Below are positions 1 to 7,513 of a DNA stretch of 62,230 nucleotides, piece after piece (position 1 is the first letter of the stretch; each line of letters opens with the position of its first letter). The translations under genes and the position numbers were made by a program. The DNA is taken from contig DATKQI010000095.1 of assembly GCA_035532755.1 (NCBI GenBank), positions 1 through 62,230 on the forward strand, in the 5' to 3' direction. The stretch comes from DATKQI01 sp035532755. Its GTDB lineage: Bacteria; Pseudomonadota; Alphaproteobacteria; Acetobacterales; Acetobacteraceae. The notes beneath the pieces are model-generated. The model was given only the letters and a program-made list of their open reading frames with translations. It was not told the DNA's origin and searched no databases.

Positions 1-942
1 GCGTGCTACAGGGGGCCGTGACGGATGGAGCGTAATCCCTTTGTCTTCCAGCTCTACCCGGGCCTCGGGGTAGGCTGCGACTGCCGCCGCCAAGGCCTCA
101 GTGAATCGGGGCTTGAAATGGAAGAGCTTTTCGAACCCAGCCCCGAACTGAGCATGTATAGCCGCCCAGGAAATCGGCGTTGGCTTGCTAAGGGTATGTA
201 ACCGCCAAGCAAGCCACACATAGAGATCAAGGGACATAGACCGATCTCGAAGCTGTCTAATGGCAGCCTCTTGGACTGGCACGGGGTGGTCTCGTAACGC
301 CTTGTAGAATATTGGGTCGAGCGTCACCTGGTCTTCCCAGAGGCTACCTTGGGCGCTATCGCCGATCGCAAACTGGAGCCCTGAGTCCACGATTGCTCCA
401 CGCTTGAAACCCCGTGACATATCGTCGCTGCCATCCCAGAAAAACTTGAGAGTGCAGGCTGAAATCCTAGCAGATTGTTCGCGTAAGCTACGGGCCGTCT
501 CGCCACCGATGGCAAGCCCCATACGCTCCATCCAATTTCTCATGCTGCTACCCAAAGCAACTTGAGGACTGCCGGATCGCACAGCCTGCGTTTGCAGATA
601 CAGCAGTATCATTCGGGCACGGGCTCCGTACGGGACACCGTGCAGTCTCATCTCTCCCTTTGCCGTTTTAAGGCGACCTGGCTCTACGAGGAGAGTGACT
701 TTGTGGCCGTGTCTCTCCCAGGCTTGCTCATCGGGCAGTCGCTTGTGCGGGAGGGAAGTCAGGCAGAAACCAGTGTAGCTGATCCCAATTTTCTGTTGTT
801 CATCAGCGAGAACCTCGGCCGCTATATCAACAAGCGCGCGCTGACGTTCCGGAACCATCTCCCGCGCCCGCTGGTGTCCGTGCGCCAAGACAAGTTGGGG
901 AATACCGTAGCCTGCGTCTCCGCCTTTCATGGGCCTCTTCAT
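1..942 (-). CDS. repA: Plasmid replication initiator RepA (C-terminus cut by window edge)
   Basis: An open frame runs on the minus strand from an ATG at 942 through to base 1 without a stop, so at least 314 residues are present and the C-terminus lies outside the window. The start is supported by AAGGAAG just upstream. Recognisable stretches include LYVWLAWRLHTL and a following TPISWAAIHAQFG segment, typical of the plasmid-encoded RepA family (RepA_C) of proteobacteria, initiators that bind iterons at oriV. Directly upstream lies an iteron/DnaA-box region, and beyond it a partition pair, the usual order of a low-copy replicon. Family assignment is by recognition, not by a search. The frames on the opposite strand here look like random shadows. 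Confidence 0.85.
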   Translation of the reverse strand, partial: MKRPMKGGDAGYGIPQLVLAHGHQRAREMVPERQRALVDIAAEVLADEQQKIGISYTGFCLTSLPHKRLPDEQAWERHGHKVTLLVEPGRLKTAKGEMRLHGVPYGARARMILLYLQTQAVRSGSPQVALGSSMRNWMERMGLAIGGETARSLREQSARISACTLKFFWDGSDDMSRGFKRGAIVDSGLQFAIGDSAQGSLWEDQVTLDPIFYKALRDHPVPVQEAAIRQLRDRSMSLDLYVWLAWRLHTLSKPTPISWAAIHAQFGAGFEKLFHFKPRFTEALAAAVAAYPEARVELEDKGITLHPSRPPVAR

Positions 943-1019
943 GAGCAATCTTCCTTGCCAGGATGTCGCTCACAGGCTTTTCGGTCAAGGGCTAAATGGC
1001 GTGGGGTAAAGCGATGGAG

Positions 1020-1200
1020 CTATTTGTATCTAGTTGTAGCCTACTAGTAGTTCTTTATCGCCTTTCCCCACGGGATAACCCCGAGTCGCATCGCTTGTCC
1101 CCACGAATATCTCTCTTCTCCCCACGGGGTGGCTCCTGGCCAGAGTGGATAAACCTCGGCCCATCACTTAACCCCACGGCCTATTGTGGATAAATAGTGT
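1020..1200. other. oriV: Putative plasmid origin (oriV): iterons and DnaA boxes
   Basis: Four direct copies of CCCCACG start at 1066, 1099, 1120 and 1172. The steps of 33, 21 and 52 bp are close to 3, 2 and 5 helical turns, so the copies would face the same side of the DNA. A perfect DnaA box (TTATCCACA on the minus strand) lies at 1185-1193 and a one-mismatch copy at 1144-1152. An AT-richer stretch at about 1020-1060 could be the unwinding region. The position directly upstream of repA fits an iteron-controlled origin. The signals are read directly; the origin function is inferred. Confidence 0.7.
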
Positions 1201-1285
1201 TCCGAGTCGTGGTCAATCTCATCGGCGACTCGGGCAAACAGCGGCGACCTTCCTGGAGGCGCGAAGGATCACTCACAATCCGCTA

Positions 1286-1338
1286 TACGGCGTTACGTAT
1301 GCACGCCGTTGCATCGCTGCGCCCCTACGTAGTTATGT
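1286..1338. promoter_or_regulatory. Partition/operator sites downstream of the parA operon
   Basis: The 14-mer TACGGCGTTACGTA at 1286-1299 differs by one base from TACGTCGTTACGTA at 2327-2340, upstream of parA. A weaker copy lies at 1326-1338 (TACGTAGTTATGT). The outer arms TACG/CGTA are inverted repeats. Sites flanking a parA operon are candidates for the centromere bound by the small ribbon-helix-helix partner. Confidence 0.45.
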
Positions 1339-1635
1339 CATGGCCCTGCGACCAGGATCCTTTCGGCGCGGCGTTCGGTCCTCAAGGTCGGCCGGCGCGA
1401 CGAACACGCCAGCCGTGGCTAGGGCTTGGCAGACAACCTGCTTCATAGTGAGCTGGCGTTCATGGGCCGTCCTCATGAGGGCATCTATCGTACTTGAGCG
1501 GACACGGAGATTGAGCGTTGTCGGCCGGTCGTCTTCGCCAAGTCTGGTTGGAGGAAGGGTAGGGGCCGTCTGCGTCGCGATTGCCAACGCGTCCTCTGGG
1601 GATGGACGTTGTGCCCGGGGCTTTAGATTTTTCAC
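1333..1635 (-). CDS. Small ribbon-helix-helix protein, partition partner of ParA
   Basis: This 100-residue basic protein begins with GTG at 1635, 12 bp after the parA stop. Residues about 38-78 (TTLNLRVRSSTIDALMRTAH and the following helix) have the strand-helix-helix look of MetJ/Arc/ParG-type DNA-binding proteins. The N-terminal third is a basic, probably flexible tail. Type Ib partition loci pair a ParA ATPase with a small protein of this kind that binds the centromere and represses the operon. The gene start itself carries a copy of the CGTCGTTACGT motif at 1635-1645, which would allow operator control or indicate a third centromere copy. ParG-like function is inferred from context. Confidence 0.7.
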   Translation of the reverse strand: MKNLKPRAQRPSPEDALAIATQTAPTLPPTRLGEDDRPTTLNLRVRSSTIDALMRTAHERQLTMKQVVCQALATAGVFVAPADLEDRTPRRKDPGRRAMT

Positions 1636-1645
1636 GTCGTTACGT
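1635..1645. promoter_or_regulatory. Copy of the CGTCGTTACGT motif between parA and its partner gene
   Basis: The 11-mer CGTCGTTACGT found upstream of parA (2329-2339) recurs exactly here, in the short junction between the parA stop and the GTG of the ribbon-helix-helix gene. It may be an internal binding site of the partition protein. Confidence 0.4.
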
Positions 1646-1647
1646 CC

Positions 1648-2307
1648 CTACGGCAGGACATTCTTACGTGCGGCCGTCCTCACGGGTACCCATCCAAGCC
1701 CCCGCAGCTCGGCTATAAGAGCTGCGACCTCGGCACCCGCCGGTCCGCTTGACGGTACCCGCCCGCTGTAAGTCATCTCGCCATAGGCTACGAGGTCGCT
1801 GAGAAAGCTGACGAGCTTAGGCAGCCCGGCAGACGCTACCTCCGACGCGGCATGACGGGCCAGGGTGGTCTTGCGCACCCGGTTGAGTAGCACCCGGGTG
1901 GGAATGTCTCGTCGGGCGGCCCGCGCCAATGCCTCTCCTAGCCGGATTGTTTTTTCGGCCTCGGTTACATCCGCCTCGCCCGAAAGGGCGGGAACGATGA
2001 CGGCGTCGGCCGAGGTCATGGCAACAGACGCCGCGCGATTTCCGAATCCGGCCGTGTCGACGATAACCAAATCGGCGAGGTCCGCTTTGGCAGCAATAAG
2101 GTGAGCTAGGCGTGTCTCATCAGGCTCGGGGAGTGCCTCAAGCGGCGGCCCTTCGTAGGCCGACTTTGCCCAGCGTGAGAGAGCTTGGCTTGGGTCAGCA
2201 TCAAGCAGGACCACGCGCAACTCCCCGGCGAGGCTGCCGGCCAGGATCTGCGACACCGTGGTTTTTCCCGGCCCTCCCTTCGAGCTGGCAATTGTCAGCA
2301 CCGACAT
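1648..2307 (-). CDS. parA: ParA-family partition ATPase
   Basis: This 219-residue protein opens with MSVLTIASSKGGPGKTT, the deviant Walker A box of ParA/MinD ATPases, followed by VVLLDADPSQALSRW (Walker A') and LVIVDTAGFG (Walker B). The length and lack of an N-terminal HTH domain fit the short type Ib ParA class. It would move plasmid copies apart by ATP-dependent binding to the nucleoid. It is followed after 12 bp by a ribbon-helix-helix gene, so the two form an operon. TACGKCGTTACGTA motifs upstream and downstream are likely partner-binding sites. Confidence 0.9.
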   Translation of the reverse strand: MSVLTIASSKGGPGKTTVSQILAGSLAGELRVVLLDADPSQALSRWAKSAYEGPPLEALPEPDETRLAHLIAAKADLADLVIVDTAGFGNRAASVAMTSADAVIVPALSGEADVTEAEKTIRLGEALARAARRDIPTRVLLNRVRKTTLARHAASEVASAGLPKLVSFLSDLVAYGEMTYSGRVPSSGPAGAEVAALIAELRGLGWVPVRTAARKNVLP

Positions 2308-2326
2308 CCCTACGCCCTCGCGACCA

Positions 2327-2340
2327 TACGTCGTTACGTA
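2327..2340. promoter_or_regulatory. Inverted-repeat operator/centromere site upstream of parA
   Basis: TACGTCGTTACGTA lies 20 bp before the parA start. The arms TACGT/ACGTA form an inverted repeat around CGTT. Near-identical copies lie at 1286-1299 and 1635-1645, so the site probably serves autoregulation and/or partition. Confidence 0.5.
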
Positions 2341-2438
2341 GCGCCGTGCTTACCTCATAGACAGGGGGCTGTAAATGATTCTCTGTTTGGCTTCCGCGCC
2401 GAGCGCCCGTTAAGCCCTCGTTGCGGACGGAAGCGGGG

Positions 2439-2468
2439 TTGACGCGGTGACGGCCGGTCGGATTTACT
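2439..2468 (+). promoter_or_regulatory. Possible promoter of the parDE operon
   Basis: TTGACG at 2439-2444 is followed after 18 bp by TTTACT at 2463-2468, ahead of the antitoxin start at 2493. The hexamers fit a sigma-70-like promoter loosely, so this is only a candidate. Confidence 0.35.
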
Positions 2469-2492
2469 CCTACCAAATACCTGGGGTCCCCG

Positions 2493-2777
2493 ATGCAAAC
2501 CGCGGAAAAGATCTCGATCACCCTGCCGCCCGACATGCTGCGACTGATCCGCGAAGCGGTGGAAGGGGGCGAGTACGCCTCCACCTCCGAGGCGCTGCGC
2601 GACGCGGTGCGCGCCTGGCACCGCCAGCGGCTCGAGGACGCCGAGCGGCTCGCCGCCTTGCGCGCTCGTGCCCGTGCCTCGCTCACCGATCCCACCCCGT
2701 CGCTCACCGAGGCGGAGGCCGACGCCCGGCTCGCGGCCCTGTTCGCCGGCGCCGGCGCCGGCGATGCCGCGCTTTGA
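2493..2777 (+). CDS. parD: ParD-type antitoxin
   Basis: This 94-residue protein has an N-terminal ribbon-helix-helix (KISITLPPDMLRLIREAVEG, then YASTSEALRDAVRAW) and an acidic, alanine-rich tail that would wrap the toxin, as in ParD/CopG antitoxins. It overlaps the downstream toxin gene by 14 bp, the standard coupled antitoxin-toxin order. The pair would stabilise the plasmid by killing segregants; the N-terminal domain would repress the operon. Confidence 0.9.
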   Translation: MQTAEKISITLPPDMLRLIREAVEGGEYASTSEALRDAVRAWHRQRLEDAERLAALRARARASLTDPTPSLTEAEADARLAALFAGAGAGDAAL

Positions 2778-3093
2778 CCTCCGTTACCGCCCGGCCGCGC
2801 TCGCCGACCTCGAAGACATCTTCCGGGGTGTGCTGCGGGTCAGCGGCAGTCCCGTGGTGGCCCGGCGCTACGTCGAACGCATCCGCGTCCGATGCCGGCT
2901 TATCCCCACACTGCCGCATGCCGGGCGGCCGCGCGACGACCTCGCCCCAGGCCTGCGCACCGTCGCCTTCGAGCGCCGTGCCGTGATCGTCTACCGTGTG
3001 GTCGGCGCGGCGGTGGAGATCACCAACGTGTTCCACGGCGGTCGCAACTATGCCGCCCTCTACCGCCGCGGCGAGGCCGAGGGCGATGACTGA
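2764..3093 (+). CDS. parE: ParE-type toxin
   Basis: I place the start at the ATG at 2764, inside the end of the antitoxin gene, because the sequence MPRFDLRYRPAALADLEDIF from there matches the ParE/RelE fold start; the open frame upstream is a GC-rich artefact. The 109-residue product has the family's conserved core (LRTVAFERRAVIVYRV) and ends with a polar tail. ParE toxins of this type usually poison DNA gyrase. The stop overlaps the start of the following recombinase gene by 8 bp, so the three genes may be cotranscribed. Confidence 0.88.
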   Translation: MPRFDLRYRPAALADLEDIFRGVLRVSGSPVVARRYVERIRVRCRLIPTLPHAGRPRDDLAPGLRTVAFERRAVIVYRVVGAAVEITNVFHGGRNYAALYRRGEAEGDD

Positions 3094-4234
3094 CACGGCG
3101 ACTGTCATGCCAGTTCCGGCGGAGGCCGCCGACGGCGGGTTGGTGCGGCAGACCGGCCTGCTCGGGCCGCTGACCGTGCCGCACGGACTGGGCGATCCTG
3201 GTGAATTGGACGAGTTGTCGCGTCGCGCAGCGCTCTATGCCACCCGCGCCCGCGGCGAGGGTACAAGGCGGGCCTACCGAGCGGCGTGGCGGCATTTTTC
3301 CGCCTGGTGCGAGGGTCTCGGCCGCACGCCGCTGCCGGCGGATCCCGACACGCTGGCCATGTATGTCGTCCGCCGCGCCGATGACGGGCTGGCGGTCAGT
3401 TCTCTCCGTGTCGCCTTGGCGGCGATCAAGACCGCCCATCTGCTCGCCGGGCTATCGCTTGATCTGCGCCACCCACGCCTCGCCATGGTGTTCGAGGGCA
3501 TTACCCGGTCGAAGGGCGTCCGCCCACGGCGCCAAGCCACCCCCGCGGTGCCGGGTGCGCTGCGCTTGATGCTTGCTGCCTGCGCCGGCCCGGACAGACC
3601 ACTTGGGGCGCGTGACCGGGCGATGCTGCTGCTCGGCTTCGGCGCGGCGCTGCGCCGCTCCGAACTGGTCGACCTAGCGATCGGTGACGTCGCGCCAGTG
3701 ACCGGCCGCGGGCTGATGCTGACGATCCGCCAGTCGAAAACCGACCAGCAGGGCAGGGGACAGGCAGTCGCCATCTGGGCCAATCCAGCCGAACCGGCCT
3801 TCTGCCCGGCGGCGGCGCTGGAGACCTGGCTGGCATTCCGGCGGCCGGGGCCGGACCTCGCCGGCGCCGCCTCCGACGGCGAACGACCGCTGTTCTGTGG
3901 CCTGACCAAAGCCGGGCGGCTGACGGGGGAAAAACTGTCGGATAAGGCGGTGGTGCGGCTGGTGAAGCAGGCGGCTGAGGGAGCCGGACTTGATCCGGCA
4001 CTGTATTCCGGCCACTCGCTGCGCGCCGGCTTGGCCACCGCCGCGAGCGAGGCCGGCGCCGGCCTCGCCGAACTGATGCGCCAGACAAGGCACCGATCGA
4101 CCGAGGTGGCGCTCGGCTACCTGCGCCCGGCCGATCTCTGGCGCAACAACGTCACCGAGCGGCTGTTCACCGCCGCCGCGGCGTCGGACGCGGGGCAGGG
4201 GAGGGGAACGGAAAGAAATGTCGATTCGGCGTGA
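3086..4234 (+). CDS. Tyrosine recombinase/integrase
   Basis: From the ATG at 3086 this encodes 382 residues. The N-terminal part (about 50-150) resembles a SAM-like core-binding domain (TRRAYRAAWRHFSAWC). The catalytic domain shows the family residues: Arg in ALRRSELVDL (about 190), HSLRAG (about 309), a second His in TRHRST (about 335) and the nucleophilic Tyr in LGYLRP (about 343). It lies next to parDE and the replication genes, so resolution of plasmid dimers is plausible, although integration of a mobile element is possible too. No target site was recognised. Confidence 0.9.
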   Translation: MTDTATVMPVPAEAADGGLVRQTGLLGPLTVPHGLGDPGELDELSRRAALYATRARGEGTRRAYRAAWRHFSAWCEGLGRTPLPADPDTLAMYVVRRADDGLAVSSLRVALAAIKTAHLLAGLSLDLRHPRLAMVFEGITRSKGVRPRRQATPAVPGALRLMLAACAGPDRPLGARDRAMLLLGFGAALRRSELVDLAIGDVAPVTGRGLMLTIRQSKTDQQGRGQAVAIWANPAEPAFCPAAALETWLAFRRPGPDLAGAASDGERPLFCGLTKAGRLTGEKLSDKAVVRLVKQAAEGAGLDPALYSGHSLRAGLATAASEAGAGLAELMRQTRHRSTEVALGYLRPADLWRNNVTERLFTAAAASDAGQGRGTERNVDSA

Positions 4235-4706
4235 GCTGCGGCCGCTCTATCCGCCGCACTAGCGTGAGCTGAGCCGCAAAGTCCGCTTCGAACGAGCGGC
4301 CGGCAAATGCCAGCGCTGCGGCCGGCGGCACGGCGAGACCATCCGCGTGCTGCCGGACGGGCGCTGGTTCGATCCGCGGGCAAAAACCTGGCGAGACGGT
4401 CGGGGGCGGCCGGCGCGTTGGCCCGATATCGAGGCGGCAATCCGCATGCAGGAAACCCGCGTGGTGCTCGCCGCGGCGCATCTCGACCACGACCCGCGCC
4501 ACAACAGGTGGCGCAACCTGAAGAGCCTCTGCCAGCGCTGCCACCTGATACACGACCGCGCCTACCACTTGGCGCAGCGGCTGATCACCTACCGGCTGCG
4601 CTATGCCGGCCGGGAATTTGTTTCTCGGGTTGTCCCGCGCATCGATCCCAGGTCTTTGTGTGCTGGAATGCTGGCGACGCGGGGCGCGATCTCACCAATC
4701 GGATGA
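4218..4706 (+). pseudogene. HNH endonuclease gene with in-frame amber codon
   Basis: A start ATG at 4218, well placed after a purine-rich site and overlapping the recombinase end, opens a frame that hits TAG at 4260 (codon 15) and then continues to 4706. The text around the stop reads like RELRPLYPPH-stop-RELSRKVRFERA. Family members usually carry Trp here, so a single TGG-to-TAG change is likely. The rest has HNH features: CQRCG near the start, LAAAHLDHDPRHNRW, and NLKSLCQRCHLIHDRAYH. Re-initiation downstream could still yield a 119-residue protein from 4347, but that would lack the first zinc-binding CxxC. The final 25 residues look unlike the family, suggesting a second lesion or a fused end. 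Confidence 0.65.
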
Positions 4707-5180
4707 CAACGCTGGCCCGCGGCGGCAAGGATCCGGAGCCAACAGAAGATCCCGAGTGCGGTAAGTCGGCCGGACCGGTTGGGTGATCAGCACCAGCAGA
4801 AAACTAGCGACTGCATCAACGGGCGGATACGGCTGGTAACCGGAGGTCGACGAGGTTGAAGCACAGCCGGTGGAGTGCGGTCGCGAGCCAGCTTGCTGCT
4901 CGAGGTTGCTCCTGATTGTTGGAGCGGTTTTGCCCGCTGCACCTATCGGTGGCCCGGCTTGACTTCGTCGGCGGCCACAACCTAACGAACCGCGTCCGCG
5001 ATCTCGCCTCTGTTGATCTGGCGCAGCCTCCTGTCAGGTGGCCGTCATTGGCACCTTGCGCCGCCGAACATTCGGGCCGTCAGCAGCGTCGTGCCAGCAC
5101 AAGCCGTTTCGCATTGCGCTTGACTCGCTGAACTCGAACCACCTCAATCCCTCTCCTAATCGCGCGCCTTGGAGACAAGC
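4707..5180. other. 474-bp gap with no recognised gene
   Basis: Short open frames occur but none has protein-like character. This gap is the junction between the replication/stability module and the catabolic cluster. I see no terminal repeats or hairpins that explain it. Confidence 0.5.
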
Positions 5181-6071
5181 ATGTCCAACCCACGCATTCC
5201 GTATCAAATGGCATCCAACCGCAAGCGGCTGCCGCCGCCTCAGCCCGGAAAGCCGCTGATCGTCCACGTCATCGTCAATGTGGAGTACTGGCCGTTCGAC
5301 CAGCCGATGCCGCGCAAGTTGCTACCTGGTCCGCACGGCAACGACAAGATCCCGGACGTGCCGAATTTCTCCTGGGTGGAATACGGCATGCGCACCGGCT
5401 TCCCCCGTATTGTCCAGGCACTGGAATGCCGCGACCTGCCTGCCTCTACCACCATTAATGCCAGTGTCATCGACGTGTATCCACGCGCCGCCGAGGTGAT
5501 GCTGAAGGCAGGGTGGGAGTTCATGGGCCATGGCTGGACCCAGAAGGCTCTGCAGAACGAACCGGACGAAGCTGCCGTGATCGACCGTTGCATGGACCGC
5601 ATTCAGGGCTTCACCGGACGCAAGATGCGCGGCTGGCTCGGCGCCGGCCTGAGCGAAACCATGGACACACCGGACGTACTGAAGTCACGCGGTGTCGATT
5701 ATGTCTGCGACTGGGTGATCGACGATTTGCCGACCTGGATGCGTACCAAACACGGGCCGATGATCGCGGCGCCCTACTCTCTCGACATCAATGACGGCCC
5801 GCTATGGGCCGGCTGGGGAATGCACTCCAACGTCCAGTATGACCGTGTGGTTTGGACGCTGGAAACCTTTGAGGAGGAACTGAAGACCAACTGCCGTGTG
5901 CTGGTGCTGCCGCTTCACCCGCACCTGGTCGGGGTGCCGCATCGCATGACCTGGTTTAACCGTATCCTGGACCTGCTGCTCGCGCGGGAAGACACGGTGT
6001 TCATGAACGGCTCGCAGATCGCCGACTGGTACGCGTCTGTGGAGTCGGCTCCGGCCGACATGACCGGGTGA
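5181..6071 (+). CDS. Polysaccharide deacetylase/PuuE-like hydrolase
   Basis: The likely start is the ATG at 5181, preceded by GGAGA. The 296-residue product belongs to the NodB-like carbohydrate esterase superfamily, in the branch that contains allantoinase PuuE and cyclic-imide hydrolases rather than true chitin deacetylases. Supporting stretches are VIVNVEYWPFDQP near the N-terminus, WEFMGHGWTQ (metal-ligand His region), DYVCDWVIDDLPTWM and LPLHPHLVGVPHR near the C-terminus. It has no signal peptide, so it is cytosolic. The neighbours (amidase, CoA-transferase, alpha/beta hydrolase, importer) suggest breakdown of an imported amide, imide or ureide; the actual substrate is unknown. Confidence 0.75.
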   Translation: MSNPRIPYQMASNRKRLPPPQPGKPLIVHVIVNVEYWPFDQPMPRKLLPGPHGNDKIPDVPNFSWVEYGMRTGFPRIVQALECRDLPASTTINASVIDVYPRAAEVMLKAGWEFMGHGWTQKALQNEPDEAAVIDRCMDRIQGFTGRKMRGWLGAGLSETMDTPDVLKSRGVDYVCDWVIDDLPTWMRTKHGPMIAAPYSLDINDGPLWAGWGMHSNVQYDRVVWTLETFEEELKTNCRVLVLPLHPHLVGVPHRMTWFNRILDLLLAREDTVFMNGSQIADWYASVESAPADMTG

Positions 6072-6263
6072 TCGCCGGCTTCGCCCATGTTGTCACGGCC
6101 GGCCCAGGCCGGATAAATGAGCCGCAGGCCCTGCCTACCACGTCATGGTGGACGACGGCCATGGGCGACGGCCCGCCATCCACGATTGCGTCATGCGTAA
6201 GCATCAAGCGCGCGGAAACCACCCGGACGATATGATAATGGCTTCGGCCTGAGACCGGCGTGG

Positions 6264-6284
6264 ATGGCGGGCTTTGCCCGCCAT
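6264..6284. terminator. Stem-loop between convergent genes
   Basis: ATGGCGGGC and GCCCGCCAT form a perfect 9-bp stem with a TTT loop. It sits 20 bp beyond the end of the CoA-transferase gene, in the gap between converging genes, but has no clear U-tract. It may be a terminator or a REP-like mRNA-stabilising hairpin. Confidence 0.5.
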
Positions 6285-6303
6285 GACCAAGGAGGCTACT
6301 TGG

Positions 6304-7485
6304 CTAAATGACGCCGCGCGCACGCAGGTCGGCAATCCCAGCCTTGCCGTAGCCGAGGCTGGTGAGAACCTCGTCCGTGTTCGCGCCAAGTCCCGGTGTC
6401 GGCCGATACTGCACCGCGGCATCCGCGGCACTCAGATGGATCGGCTGCCCCACCACCGCGATGTCGCCCAGCTTCGGATGGTGCACCGGCTTGGCGATGC
6501 CCAGGTGCCCCACCTGCGGTTCCACAAACGTCTGATCGATGGAGTTGATCGCACCGCAAGGCACGCCCGCTTCGTTCAGCAGCCTCACCCATTGCGCGCT
6601 CTGCCTGCGTCGGGTGATCGCCCCGATCCGCTCATTCAGTGCACCGCGATGCTGCGACCGCAGCTCGTGTGTCGCATGCTCGGGATGCGACAGCAGCTCT
6701 GGCGCGCCGATCGTTTCGCAGAATCGCCGCCAAAGTGTTTCGCCTGACGCAGCGATATTGATGTAGCCATCGGCGGTAGGGAACACGCCGGTCGGAATCG
6801 CGGTGGGGTGGTCGTTGCCCGCCTGCCGTGGCACCTCGTGCGCGATCAGCCAGCGCGCCGCCTGGAAGTCGAGCATGAAGATCTGCGATTCCAGCAGCGA
6901 GGTATGCACCCATTGCCCGACGCCAGTGGACTCGCGTTGCAGCAACGCCAGCAGAACGCCCTGTGCCAGGAAAATCCCGGCGCACAGATCGGCAATCGGA
7001 ATGCCGACGCGCATCGGCCCCTGGCCGGGGGCGCCAGTAATCGACATCAGCCCACCCATGCCCTGCGCGATCTGATCCACGCCCGGCCTGGTCGCGTCTG
7101 GCCCGCTCTGACCGAAGCCCGAGATGCTGCCATAGACGATGCGGGGATTGCGCTTTGACACCGTTTCGTAGTCGACTCCCAGCCGGTGTTTCACATCCGA
7201 ACGGTAGTTTTCGATCACGACATCCGCCCGTTCGGCAAGTTGCAGAAAGATCGCCCGTCCCTCCTCGTTCTTCAGGTTCAGTGTCATGCTGCGCTTGTTG
7301 CGATGCAGGTTCTGGTAGTCGAACCCCAGCCGGTCGCCGCCGATCACGTCGCCCTTGGCGCCGCCCGGCGCCTCGATCTTCAGAACCTGCGCGCCCCAAT
7401 CGGCGAACTGCCGCGCACAGGTCGGACCGGCGCGATGCAACGTCAGGTCCAGCACGGAAAAGCGGGCAAGCGGCAGATCGGTCAT
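6304..7485 (-). CDS. CaiB/BaiF family III CoA-transferase
   Basis: This 393-residue protein has the normal family length. It begins LARFSVLDLTLHRAGPTCARQ, and shows VVIENYRSDVKHRLGVDY, IVYGSISGFGQSGP and LCAGIFLAQGVLLALLQR, all conserved family III stretches. In canonical members the catalytic Asp follows shortly after the GFGQ-GP region; here IAQGMGGLMSITG is in place and the Asp is probably the D of PGVDQIAQG. The enzyme would move CoA between acyl-CoA and a free acid, activating a pathway intermediate. It is 28 bp downstream of the amidase, in the same operon. Substrate is not predictable. Confidence 0.88.
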   Translation of the reverse strand: MTDLPLARFSVLDLTLHRAGPTCARQFADWGAQVLKIEAPGGAKGDVIGGDRLGFDYQNLHRNKRSMTLNLKNEEGRAIFLQLAERADVVIENYRSDVKHRLGVDYETVSKRNPRIVYGSISGFGQSGPDATRPGVDQIAQGMGGLMSITGAPGQGPMRVGIPIADLCAGIFLAQGVLLALLQRESTGVGQWVHTSLLESQIFMLDFQAARWLIAHEVPRQAGNDHPTAIPTGVFPTADGYINIAASGETLWRRFCETIGAPELLSHPEHATHELRSQHRGALNERIGAITRRRQSAQWVRLLNEAGVPCGAINSIDQTFVEPQVGHLGIAKPVHHPKLGDIAVVGQPIHLSAADAAVQYRPTPGLGANTDEVLTSLGYGKAGIADLRARGVI

Positions 7486-7513
7486 TGTCAGGCTCCGAAG
7501 AAGGGTGACGTGG

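Noticed and set aside
562..1047. A 161-residue plus-strand frame
   Set aside because: Antisense to the RepA gene, which runs the full length of 942 to 1 with family-like sequence.
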